A stretch of 54,436 bases of DNA from [Phormidium] sp. LEGE 05292 (GTDB taxonomy: Bacteria; Cyanobacteriota; Cyanobacteriia; Cyanobacteriales; Aerosakkonemataceae): assembly GCF_015207735.1 (NCBI RefSeq), contig NZ_JADEWG010000035.1, positions 1-54,436 on the forward strand. The letters are read 5' to 3'. The translations under genes and the position numbers were made by a program. Positions within the stretch are counted from its first letter, which is position 1. Each line of letters begins with the position of its first letter. Under the pieces are notes generated by a model. The model did no database searches and was not told where the DNA came from. It was given only the letters and a program-made list of their open reading frames with translations. Positions 9,892-17,806 of this stretch are shown piece by piece.

Positions 9892-12057
9892 ATGACCATG
9901 CTGCGTTTTTTATTGCTAGAAGATAGTGCGATCGATGCTGATTTAATCCAAGCAGTTTTGCTGGAGGGAGGGCTGGATTTTGAACTAGTTCGGGTGCAAA
10001 CTAGAGATGATTTTGTGGTGGCGATCGCAGAGCATGGTTTAGATTTGATTTTGGCAGACTACTCGCTACCTGGTTTTGATGGCTTTTCTGCCCTGAAAAT
10101 TGCCCGTGTGGAGTGTCCCGATCTCCCTTTTATTTTTGTTTCTGGGACATTGGGGGAAGACGTGGCGGTGGAAATGGTCAAAAGTGGCGCAACTGATTAT
10201 GTCCTCAAACAACGATTGGAACGGTTAGTACCTTCTGTACAACGGGCGCTGAAGGAGGCGGAGGAACGAAGTGCCCGCCAATACGCAGAAGAGCGATTAG
10301 TTAATTATATGAACCGCTTGCAAATGCTGGCGGAAACATCCCGAATCTTTGCGGAAACAATTCTGGATTTTCCCACTTTGCTAGATACAGTTTGCAGCCA
10401 AATTGGGGAACTGATTGGTGAGGTTTGCATTCTGCAATTAATTTCTGATGATGGACAGTGGCTTCAGATTCGAGCAATTTATCATCATAATTCTGAGACG
10501 ATCGCTTCGTTGCAGCAACTAGCTGATGTTTCTCCATTAAGGGTGAATGAAGGTTTTTCGGCTCAAGTTTTACAATTTCAGCAATCGTTGTTTTTACCAA
10601 ATCCCACAGTTGTAGAATTGCGGGATTTGATGACAACAGAATATTATTTAGGGCAACTGAAGATTAACAGCTTGATGATCGTGCCGCTTCAGGTGCGAAA
10701 TAGAAATATTGGTAGTTTGAGTTTGATTCGAGAAACACCGGATCGACCTTACACTCTTGATGATGAAATATTTTTGCAAGATTTAGCCGATCGTGCAGCG
10801 TTGGCGATCGATAATGCCCGACTCTATCAAAAATCCCTGGAAGCTAACCGCATCAAAGATGAATTTTTGGCGATGTTGTCGCACGAATTGCGATCGCCTC
10901 TCAATGCTATCATCGGTTGGTTGAGCTTACTTCGTAATCGAAAATTTGACCCAGCTACCACCGCCCGTGCTTTAGAAACTGTTGAACGTAATGCTAGAAC
11001 ACAAGCTAGATTAATTGAAGATTTGCTCGATGTATCTCGGATTCTTCAAGGAAAACTCCGCCTGACTCTCCGCCCTTTGGAATTGTTTCCGGTAATTGAA
11101 ACGGCTGTGGAAACTGTTCGCCCAACAGCGGAGGCGAAAAATATTCAATTGCAAGTCAGTTTAGATTCGACACTGGGAAAAGTTTTGGGTGATTCAGAAC
11201 GCTTGCAACAAGTTGTGGGCAATCTATTAAATAATGCGGTTAAGTTCACGCCATCTGGCGGAAGAGTGGAGGTGCAATTATCATTGCACAGTCATCATAA
11301 TTCGAGTTCTGACGTAGCACAAGACACTGGCAAGCAATTTGCTCAAATCACTGTCCGCGACTCTGGACAAGGGATTAAACCGGAATTTCTCCCTTATGTG
11401 TTCGATCGATTTCGTCAAGCAGATAGTTCGATTACGCGAACTCATGGTGGCTTAGGTTTGGGTTTAGCGATCGTGCGACATTTAGTTGATTTACACTCTG
11501 GTAGTGTGTCTGCTGATAGTGCAGGTGAAGGTAAGGGGGCAACATTCACCATCAAGTTACCGTTACTAACGCCAAAACCGGAACTTAAACAAACTCAGCT
11601 TCCTCGTGAGGTTGCTAATCTTGACTCGTTCAGCAGTGCAGCTAAACTAAATGGGCTGCGGATTTTAATCATTGATGATGATGCAGATGCTCGTCTGTTG
11701 TTGCTCTCAATTCTACAAGAATGTGGAGCCGAGGCTGTGGTTGCAGCATCAGCTAGTGAAGGTCTTTCCACTTTAACAAGTTCGGCTAATCAATTCGATC
11801 TGCTGATTAGCGATATTGGGATGCCTGGTGAGGATGGCTATACTCTTTTACGACAGGTGCGTTCTTTGAAACCTCAACAAGGTGGGAAAATTTTAGCGAT
11901 CGCTGTAACTGCTTATGCTAGAGAAGAGGATCGGCAAGCTGCTTTCTCCGTAGGCTTTCAAGCGCATCTGGCTAAACCGATCGATCCTACTCAACTAATT
12001 TCCCTGATTACTGATTTGGTGGATCAAACCCCAGGGAAGTTGCCTAGTTTAACCTAA
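9892..12057 (+). CDS. Hybrid histidine kinase REC-GAF-HisKA-HATPase-REC
   Basis: 721 aa, soluble. An N-terminal receiver (D56 in LILADYSLPGFDG) is followed by a GAF domain (about 150-310), HisKA with His331 in LSHELRSPLNAIIGW, a HATPase with NLLNNAVKFTP and LGLGLAIVRH, and a C-terminal receiver with D641 in LLISDIGMPGEDGY. The two receivers suggest a phosphorelay: the first is placed to receive a signal from the upstream kinase, the second to collect phosphate from this kinase. It is the third gene of the 7175-12057 operon. Only 6 nt separate it from the response regulator. No DNA-binding output is present, so the end target lies elsewhere. Confidence 0.93.
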   Translation: MTMLRFLLLEDSAIDADLIQAVLLEGGLDFELVRVQTRDDFVVAIAEHGLDLILADYSLPGFDGFSALKIARVECPDLPFIFVSGTLGEDVAVEMVKSGATDYVLKQRLERLVPSVQRALKEAEERSARQYAEERLVNYMNRLQMLAETSRIFAETILDFPTLLDTVCSQIGELIGEVCILQLISDDGQWLQIRAIYHHNSETIASLQQLADVSPLRVNEGFSAQVLQFQQSLFLPNPTVVELRDLMTTEYYLGQLKINSLMIVPLQVRNRNIGSLSLIRETPDRPYTLDDEIFLQDLADRAALAIDNARLYQKSLEANRIKDEFLAMLSHELRSPLNAIIGWLSLLRNRKFDPATTARALETVERNARTQARLIEDLLDVSRILQGKLRLTLRPLELFPVIETAVETVRPTAEAKNIQLQVSLDSTLGKVLGDSERLQQVVGNLLNNAVKFTPSGGRVEVQLSLHSHHNSSSDVAQDTGKQFAQITVRDSGQGIKPEFLPYVFDRFRQADSSITRTHGGLGLGLAIVRHLVDLHSGSVSADSAGEGKGATFTIKLPLLTPKPELKQTQLPREVANLDSFSSAAKLNGLRILIIDDDADARLLLLSILQECGAEAVVAASASEGLSTLTSSANQFDLLISDIGMPGEDGYTLLRQVRSLKPQQGGKILAIAVTAYAREEDRQAAFSVGFQAHLAKPIDPTQLISLITDLVDQTPGKLPSLT

Positions 12058-12146
12058 AGGCATTAGGCGCAGAGGAGATGGGGAGATGGGGGGCAAACTT
12101 AAAACTCAGAACTTTCTCCTTAACTCAAAACTCAAAACTCTCTCTA

Positions 12147-12210
12147 GGGCGGGTTTTGTTGTCAACTCTTCTGTTGTGTTCACAGAATTTTCTGCTAAAC
12201 CCGCCCCTAC
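12147..12210. repeat. Dispersed inverted-repeat element D, copy 1
   Basis: A 64-bp element beginning GGGCGGGTTTTGTTG and ending GCTAAACCCGCCCCTAC, with GGGCGGGTTT/AAACCCGCCC terminal inverted repeats and a 'tcttctgtt...cagaatttt' core. A second, interrupted copy lies at 51663-51782. The copy here reaches into the 3' end of the glycosylase gene and supplies its stop codon. It may fold as a terminator between the convergent genes on either side. The 12058-12146 stretch before it contains short 'aactcaaaa' repeats. Confidence 0.75.
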
Positions 12211-12887
12211 AAACTCAGAACTTTTGCAAGTCTGTCTTGCAGCAGTTGGGGAAACTGGGAATAATATTTTTGATTTAATGGGGAAGGATGGGGTAAGGGC
12301 ATCAATGTTACTGGCTTTTTGTGCAAATTTCCGGTATTATCTTTGGCGACAATCGTGATTTCGATGCTGGCGGAATAGCGATCGCTTCTTTTAAAAAACT
12401 CTTGTAAAACTCCTTTTTCAGTGTATGGCGTAAACCAATCAAAAGCTTCATTGCCTAAAGTAATAATTTTATTTCCTTGCCAGTGTAAAACTAACAACCG
12501 CTCAATAAAAGGGCGAAATCTTTTTTTTACTGCTTGACTATATGCTTTATTTCCAATTGGTTTATATGGAACAGTATTAGTCAGCAAAACATGATCTAAA
12601 ACTACTTGTAAATCAGTAGATTTTGTTGGTGTTTGTTGTGTAATAGCACGGTATAAACCACTACGCACAAGCTTGCCAGCAGCCCCAATTAGTGGTTGAC
12701 TGGCATGAACTTCATCTTTACCCAAATCCCTTGCAAAAAAGCATAGTTGACTATTTAGATTACCACCGTAGAGAATAGGTTGGGTTGGATTTAATCCCGC
12801 CGCGAGATAAACTGGTTCATCAATGGGAAAAGAAGCACTTTCGGCTTCTTGCTGAATCTCTGATAATAACTGAGTAATATTTGGCAT
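12207..12887 (-). CDS. Uracil-DNA glycosylase superfamily protein
   Basis: 226 aa from ATG 12887 (MPNITQLLSEI); an upstream in-frame ATG at 12959 would add 24 unconserved-looking residues and would overlap the divergent antiporter start, so I prefer 12887. The family signature is visible in the N-terminal half (AAGLNPTQPILYGGN, then QPLIGAAGKLVRSGLY) and in the C-terminal active-site loop PLPHPSPLNQKY. The role is removal of uracil from DNA, the first step of base-excision repair. I do not see the four-cysteine iron-sulfur cluster of family 4 enzymes, so it is a distinct subfamily. The stop codon comes from a dispersed repeat, so the last few residues may differ from relatives. Confidence 0.82.
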   Translation of the reverse strand: MPNITQLLSEIQQEAESASFPIDEPVYLAAGLNPTQPILYGGNLNSQLCFFARDLGKDEVHASQPLIGAAGKLVRSGLYRAITQQTPTKSTDLQVVLDHVLLTNTVPYKPIGNKAYSQAVKKRFRPFIERLLVLHWQGNKIITLGNEAFDWFTPYTEKGVLQEFFKRSDRYSASIEITIVAKDNTGNLHKKPVTLMPLPHPSPLNQKYYSQFPQLLQDRLAKVLSL

Positions 12888-12957
12888 AGAAGTAGCTTTC
12901 CGATCCTGAATCTGGGTACAACCTTTCAATACTACACTTTCTATAGGACATTGTTTC

Positions 12958-14523
12958 ATGGCAATAGAAAACGTTGGACAATCAGCTATTGAACAAAATC
13001 TGGAACAGTTTCTTTTAGTACTTTCAGTTTCTTTAAGCGTCGCTACATTATCGCGAGTTTTTAGCTGGTTTCGGCAAATTCCCTACACATTATTATTAGT
13101 GATTGTTGGGTTATTTTTAGCATTTGTAGATGTGCGATTAGTCAACCTTTCTCCAGGCTTAATTTTAGAAATTTTCTTGCCACCTTTATTATTTGAAGCT
13201 GCTTGGAATTTGAAGTGGCGAGACTTGCGGGAAAATTGGGTTACGGTTGTGCTTTACGCAATTTTTGGCGTAATGATTTCGGTTGTTGGCATTGGTTTGG
13301 CACTCAATCAATTGGCGGCGATTCCTTTAGCAACTGCTTTATTAGCTGGGGCTACTTTAGCAGCAACCGATCCGGTTTCTGTAATTGCCTTGTTTAAGGA
13401 ATTAGGTGCCGGAAAAAAGTTAAAAACCATCATGGAAGGAGAGAGTTTATTTAATGATGGTGTGGCAGTGGTTGCCTTTAGTTTGTTAGTCGGAATTCCT
13501 TTGGGAATTGAACAATTCGATTTGCCTGTAAGTGTGGCTCGATTTTTTGTTTTTGTTGGGGTTGGAGTTGGGGTTGGCAGTTTAATTGGGTTTGGAATTT
13601 CTTATTTAACTCAACGGTTTGATTTGCCTTTGGTGGAACAGTCTTTGACTTTAGTTGCTGCTTATGGAACTTATTTAATTACTGAAAAATTGGGTGGTTC
13701 CGGGGTAATTGGTGTGGTGACTGTTGCTTTAATTTTGGGTAATTTTGGGTCACGAATTGGCATGAATCCCCGTACTAGATTGCTAGTAACTGAATTTTGG
13801 GATTTTTTGGCTTTCTTTGTGAATTCAATTGTCTTTTTATTGATTGGAGATCAAGTCCGTTATGATAGTTTAGCAGAACATTTTGGATTGATTGTCTTGG
13901 CGATTGGGGCAGTATTATTAACTCGAATTGTGGCAATTTTTCTCCTGGGATTTATCAGCAATTCGCTTACTAAAGTTGATGTCAGTTGGCAAGAACAATT
14001 GGTGCTTTGGTGGGGAGGTTTAAGGGGTTCGGTTTCTATTGCTTTGGCTTTGAGTTTACCAGTTGCTTTGGTTGGTAGGGAGGAGATTACTGATATTGTC
14101 TTTGGTGTGGTTTTATTTACTTTATTGGTGCAAGGTTTAACTACTAAGTTTCTTTTGGAAAAATTGGATTTAATTGGCGATCGCAAATTGCAGCAGGAAT
14201 ACTCGGAAATGGTGGCGCGTCGCATTGCTTTAACCAGAGTAATGAAATTTCTTGATGAGGGGGAAGATTTCCGCCAAGTCGATCCAGAATTTTTCAGTTA
14301 CCAAGCAGAACTAGTAGAAGGTCAATTAAAATCTCTGGAAGAAGAGACTTACCAAATGGTAGCAGAAAATCCCCAATTGAGAGAAACAGTTAATGAACAA
14401 GTGCGCGATAAACTGTTAGATATTGAGGCGGATACTTATGCAGAATTGATTCGCAGTGGTTGGTTAAATGAACAACTTTCGCCATTGTTGCAAGATGTTA
14501 TGGGTCGAGAAGATGATTTGTAA
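12958..14523 (+). CDS. CPA1-family Na+/H+ antiporter (NhaS1/NhaP-like)
   Basis: 521 aa with about twelve hydrophobic segments between residues 15 and 400, followed by a hydrophilic tail of about 110 residues. It carries the CPA1 ion-binding motifs ATLAATDPVSVIALFKELG and MEGESLFNDGVAVV, and the later WWGGLRGSVSIALALSLP motif. It exchanges Na+ (or K+) for protons across the plasma membrane, important for pH and salt tolerance. The long cytosolic C-terminal tail rich in Glu is typical of cyanobacterial NhaP/NhaS1 proteins and usually affects ion selectivity. It is divergent from the glycosylase gene; promoters of both must lie within about 70 nt or inside each other's 5' region. Confidence 0.92.
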   Translation: MAIENVGQSAIEQNLEQFLLVLSVSLSVATLSRVFSWFRQIPYTLLLVIVGLFLAFVDVRLVNLSPGLILEIFLPPLLFEAAWNLKWRDLRENWVTVVLYAIFGVMISVVGIGLALNQLAAIPLATALLAGATLAATDPVSVIALFKELGAGKKLKTIMEGESLFNDGVAVVAFSLLVGIPLGIEQFDLPVSVARFFVFVGVGVGVGSLIGFGISYLTQRFDLPLVEQSLTLVAAYGTYLITEKLGGSGVIGVVTVALILGNFGSRIGMNPRTRLLVTEFWDFLAFFVNSIVFLLIGDQVRYDSLAEHFGLIVLAIGAVLLTRIVAIFLLGFISNSLTKVDVSWQEQLVLWWGGLRGSVSIALALSLPVALVGREEITDIVFGVVLFTLLVQGLTTKFLLEKLDLIGDRKLQQEYSEMVARRIALTRVMKFLDEGEDFRQVDPEFFSYQAELVEGQLKSLEEETYQMVAENPQLRETVNEQVRDKLLDIEADTYAELIRSGWLNEQLSPLLQDVMGREDDL

Positions 14524-14546
14524 TATCTATTGCTAAAATTTTTACA

Positions 14547-14574
14547 GTAGAGACGTTTCATTAAACGTCTCTAC
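14547..14574. repeat. GTAGAGACGT palindrome, copy 1 (possible terminator)
   Basis: A short dispersed palindrome with arms GTAGAGACGT and ACGTCTCTAC around an 8-nt centre. It lies 24 nt after the antiporter stop and could end its transcript. Four more copies are at 28996, 29608, 35786 and 42124, all in 3' or intergenic positions. Confidence 0.8.
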
Positions 14575-14647
14575 ATTGGTAGCATCAATAAATTATACCA
14601 ATATAACAGGGTAAAATAATACTATATTGTATTAAGTCAAAACTTCT

Positions 14648-15430
14648 ATGGCTGAACCAATAATTGAATTAAAAGGAGTTTCTAAAACTTTTGGTAACAA
14701 TAAGGTTTTGGACGAAGTTGATCTGACAATTTATCAAGGTGAAGCTTTAGGTATTATTGGCCCTTCTGGTACGGGAAAATCAACGATTCTGCGAATAATT
14801 GCCGGATTACTTGCACCTGATGCGGGGGAAATTTATATTCGGGGAGAACGGCGAGAAGGGTTAATTGAAGATGGAGAAAATCCGGTAGGAATTGGTTTAG
14901 TTTTTCAGCAAGCTGCCTTGTTTGATTCTTTGACAGTAGAAGAAAATGTGGGTTTTTTACTGTATCAACATTCTAAATTGTCACGGCAAAGAATTAGGGA
15001 ACTTGTGGAAGAAAAATTGGAGATGGTAGGATTGCCTGGAATAGGCGATCGCTATCCCGCAGAATTATCCGGTGGAATGCGAAAAAGGGTGAGTTTTGCG
15101 CGGGCAATTATGTCAAATCCAGACAATCCAAAGGATAATGCCGAAGTTTTGTTGTACGATGAACCTACAGCAGGTTTAGATCCGATCGCTTCTACTATCA
15201 TTGAAGATTTGATTCGAGATTTAAAAGCAAAAACAGGAGGTTGTAGCACTTACGCGATCGTCACCCACCAAGATAGTACTATTCGCCGCACTAGTGACCG
15301 GATTGTGTTTCTTTATCAAGGTAAAGTGAAATGGGAGGGTGCAGTTGATGATATTGACATTACCGACGATCCGATAATGCGGCAATTTTTCAGCGGTAGT
15401 GTAGAAGGGCCTATTCAAATAGCTAGTTGA
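14648..15430 (+). CDS. ABC transporter ATPase, MlaF-like (MCE lipid transport)
   Basis: 260 aa. Walker A GPSGTGKS at 38-45, Q-loop in GLVFQQAALFDSLTVEENV, signature LSGGMRKRVSFARA, Walker B LLYDEPTAGLDP, and H-switch IVTHQ. The VFQQAALFDSLTVEENVGF and SGGMRKRVSFARAI patterns are those of MlaF/Ttg2A ATPases of MCE systems. It is followed after 32 nt by an MlaD-like MCE protein. Together they would move lipids between membranes with an MlaE-type permease that is not in this window; plant homologues (TGD1-3) do this in chloroplast envelopes. Family assignment is strong, substrate inferred. Confidence 0.92.
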   Translation: MAEPIIELKGVSKTFGNNKVLDEVDLTIYQGEALGIIGPSGTGKSTILRIIAGLLAPDAGEIYIRGERREGLIEDGENPVGIGLVFQQAALFDSLTVEENVGFLLYQHSKLSRQRIRELVEEKLEMVGLPGIGDRYPAELSGGMRKRVSFARAIMSNPDNPKDNAEVLLYDEPTAGLDPIASTIIEDLIRDLKAKTGGCSTYAIVTHQDSTIRRTSDRIVFLYQGKVKWEGAVDDIDITDDPIMRQFFSGSVEGPIQIAS

Positions 15431-15462
15431 TGAAAAATTTGCAAGAAAGTTGAAGAGGAAAT

Positions 15463-16971
15463 ATGCGATCGCGTACTATGAGAGAAGGTTCGGTAGGCTT
15501 ATTATTATTTTTAGGAATAGGGTTGTTTGCTGGCTTACTTTTGTGGTTACAAGGTATCTATTTTGGCAGACGTAACTATCAGTTTACTGTCACTTTTGAA
15601 AATGCCGGAGGAATGCAAATAGGAACACCTGTGCGCTATCGTGGTGTCACAGTTGGTAGAGTTGTAGGAATTGATCCAAAAGTTAATGGTGTAGATGTAT
15701 TAGTACAAATTACTGAACCAGATTTAGCTATTCCTCGTGATGTTAGAGTGGAGGCACAACAGTCAGGTTTAATAGGAGAAAATAGTATTGATATTATTCC
15801 TAATAGAGAAGTAATTGCTGATGTGAAAAATGTTAACCCATTCGACCAAAATTGTAATCAACAACTAATTATTTGTAACAACGATCGTTTAGCAGGACAA
15901 ACAGGTGCTAGTATCGATCAATTAATTAATGCTGCTGTTAAATTCACTAATATTTACACCGATCCGCAATTTTTTAACAATATTAATTCAGCCCTTAGTA
16001 ATACCTCAAAGGCAGCGGAAGGAGTTGTTACTTTAACTCGTGATTTATCAGGGTTAACTCAATCAGTGAGGCAAAATTTAGGAACTATTTCCAATGCCAG
16101 TAATTCTATTAGTCGCACTGTAGATAAATTCGGTGTAACAGCAGATAAACTGAGTGTAACTGCCGATAAATTAAATGTAACTACCGATCGAGTCGGTGTG
16201 ACTGCTGACAAAGTTTCTAATCAATTTGGCGTGACAGCTAATAGAATTGGTCGAACTGCTGACCAAATTACTGTAACTACTAATCAACTCGGTTCTTCCT
16301 TTACTCAAACAACTGGAAGAGTGAATAGAACTTTAGACGAATTTAGGTCTACAACTGGTAAAGTTAATGGTTTAGTGAGTAATTTAAATAGTTTAATTAC
16401 TAATAATCAAGGGGCGCTAGTTGTGACTTTGAATAATTTGAAGCAAACGAGTGATGATTTGCGCGTTTCTGTGCGGAAATTGAGTCCGGCGATCGATCGC
16501 ATTGCCCAAGGACAAATAATTCAAAACTTAGAAACCCTCTCTGCTAATGCGGTAGAAGCATCAGCTAATTTACGCAAAGTTTCTAACTCTTTAAACGACC
16601 CCACAGTTATTTTATCAATCCAACAAACCTTAGATTCAGCAAGAGTAACATTTCAAAATGCCCAAAAAATTACCTCTGATTTAGATGAATTAATCGGCGA
16701 TCCTAAAATCCGCCAAAATCTCCGTAATTTGATTAATGGATTAAGTGGTTTAGTTTCTTCTACCGAACAGTTAGAACAACAAGTGGAAGTAGCCCAATTT
16801 TTACAACCAATGAAAGAAGCAACAAATTTACCAATACCTAATAATATAGGTCACTCTCCTACTGATAATTTTACCACTGAAAACAAGCCGAATGTTGCGA
16901 TACCAGAAACTACAGCTAGTAGAAAAGATGGAAAACCTTTAATTCAAAAATCATCCCACAGTAATAATTAA
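15463..16971 (+). CDS. MlaD/TGD2-like MCE-domain lipid-transfer protein
   Basis: 502 aa. A membrane anchor at about 10-32 is followed by an MCE domain (about 40-125) containing FENAGGMQIGTPVRYRGVTV and ending SIDIIP. The rest is a long periplasmic helical tail with near-heptad repeats at about 225-275 (variants of GVTADKLSVTADKLN), as in tube-forming MCE proteins. It probably forms the substrate-binding hexamer of an Mla/TGD-type transporter with the ATPase 32 nt upstream. The start lies in a HIP1 site (ATGCGATCGCG); the ATG five codons on is an alternative. The last 60 residues are polar and probably unstructured. Confidence 0.9.
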   Translation: MRSRTMREGSVGLLLFLGIGLFAGLLLWLQGIYFGRRNYQFTVTFENAGGMQIGTPVRYRGVTVGRVVGIDPKVNGVDVLVQITEPDLAIPRDVRVEAQQSGLIGENSIDIIPNREVIADVKNVNPFDQNCNQQLIICNNDRLAGQTGASIDQLINAAVKFTNIYTDPQFFNNINSALSNTSKAAEGVVTLTRDLSGLTQSVRQNLGTISNASNSISRTVDKFGVTADKLSVTADKLNVTTDRVGVTADKVSNQFGVTANRIGRTADQITVTTNQLGSSFTQTTGRVNRTLDEFRSTTGKVNGLVSNLNSLITNNQGALVVTLNNLKQTSDDLRVSVRKLSPAIDRIAQGQIIQNLETLSANAVEASANLRKVSNSLNDPTVILSIQQTLDSARVTFQNAQKITSDLDELIGDPKIRQNLRNLINGLSGLVSSTEQLEQQVEVAQFLQPMKEATNLPIPNNIGHSPTDNFTTENKPNVAIPETTASRKDGKPLIQKSSHSNN

Positions 16972-17131
16972 CTAATCCGTTGTAACGACAGCGCTAACGC
17001 GCCGCTATCGCTAACAGTCGTTCCTTTGTCTTCAAGAAGTACTAAAGTCCTCACAACGAACAGTTAGAATGTGCGTTACTTCGTTGTAATACTCAGATTT
17101 TGCAAAGAAAGGAGGTAGAACCTCCCAAGAC

Positions 17132-17160
17132 CTCGTTCCCAGGTTGAACCTGGGAACGAG
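17132..17160. repeat. Perfect palindrome CTCGTTCCCAGGTT/AACCTGGGAACGAG
   Basis: A 29-nt perfect palindrome, with arms CTCGTTCCCAGGTT and AACCTGGGAACGAG around a single central G. Found 160 nt after the MCE gene stop. It is followed by 'aggctccgcct', another short inverted repeat. I take it as a dispersed repeat; it could also act as a terminator, but no U-tract follows. Confidence 0.75.
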
Positions 17161-17218
17161 AAATAGAGGCTCCGCCTCGTGGTACTCTTATCTCAGTAAT
17201 AACGTAAGTTGCTAGTTA

Positions 17219-17366
17219 TACCAAATCCGGGTTAAATACCCCCTTTATACTTAATCCTGTTTGATTACTTTTTTTGAATCACGTTCGCGTAGCGTGTGCG
17301 TAGCACGAAGAAAGAAGAAGAAAGAAACCCAAGAAGATAACGGGGGTAGCTAAGCCGGATTTGGTA
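17219..17366. mobile_element. MITE B, copy 1 (TACCAAATCC termini, TTA target duplication)
   Basis: A 148-bp element with terminal inverted repeats TACCAAATCC / GGATTTGGTA. It is flanked by TTA at 17216-17218 and 17367-17369, and interrupts element A exactly where the uninterrupted copy (near 6880) reads 'agttattaattc'. It has no coding capacity, so it is a MITE mobilised in trans. It carries its own small GC-rich insertion 'cgttcgcgtagcgtg' near 17282, absent from the copy at 22255-22365. Confidence 0.85.
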
Positions 17367-17369
17367 TTA

Positions 17370-17475
17370 TTAATTCTTTCGGAGTTCCCCCCCTTGAGTA
17401 AGGGGGGGATCTAACGCTGTGATTACTAAGTTTAGATCCCCCCAACCCCCCTTATTAAGGGGGGCTAAGAAAGAG
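17370..17475. repeat. Dispersed repeat element A, copy 2 (right part)
   Basis: The right part of element A, from 'ttaattctttcggagttccc' to 'ggggggctaagaaagag', with CCCCCC...GGGGGG hairpins at about 17386-17410 and 17445-17466. The left part is at 17206-17218; the two were separated by MITE B. Compare copy 1 at 6870-7056. Confidence 0.82.
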
Positions 17476-17521
17476 AAGAAGACATTTTTATAATTGATTT
17501 AGGATTGCTATAACTTTTCCA

Positions 17522-17806
17522 TTAAGCCCAATCTTCACTATCATTATCACGAGTTTTATAAACTAATCCTTTAGCATGAATTTGACGAGTTGTGACAAAA
17601 AGTTGTTCTTCATCCATTTGCCATTTTTGTAATACTTTTTCTAAGTCGGTTTGAATATCTTTAGCGCCGGGAAAACCACGATAACGGATTTTTAGACGGG
17701 CTAATTCTGCCATATTGTAATCAGTTGGATCGGTTTGTAATAGCCGATCGACAATTTCGCGATCGCCTTTATATAAAGGATGCTGTTGTTCTTGATTTTT
17801 CATCAC
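17522..17806 (-). CDS. DUF3288 family protein
   Basis: 94 aa, soluble, no signal peptide. It matches the small cyanobacterial DUF3288 family: HPLYKGDREIVDRLL near the N-terminus, TDYNMAELARLKIRYRGFPG in the middle, DLEKVLQKW, and an EDWA end. The family has no known function. It overlaps the upstream O-GlcNAc transferase gene by 4 nt (ATGA), so the two are cotranscribed and probably translationally coupled. That pairing is the only functional hint the sequence gives. Confidence 0.85.
   Translation of the reverse strand: MMKNQEQQHPLYKGDREIVDRLLQTDPTDYNMAELARLKIRYRGFPGAKDIQTDLEKVLQKWQMDEEQLFVTTRQIHAKGLVYKTRDNDSEDWA

Larger units (their letters stand above)
16972..17521. other. 550-nt repeat-filled gap between convergent genes
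   Basis: I see no gene here. The gap carries, in order, a small palindrome GGAGGTAGAACCTCC at 17111-17125, a longer palindrome at 17132-17160, and a nested composite of element A (17206-17218 and 17370-17475) interrupted by MITE B (17219-17366). The genes on either side converge on it, so repeat accumulation here would be neutral. Confidence 0.75.

Noticed and set aside
12078-12358. Plus-strand ORFs running from the kinase 3' flank through element D
   Set aside because: They translate a dispersed repeat and the antisense of the glycosylase gene; no coding signs of their own.
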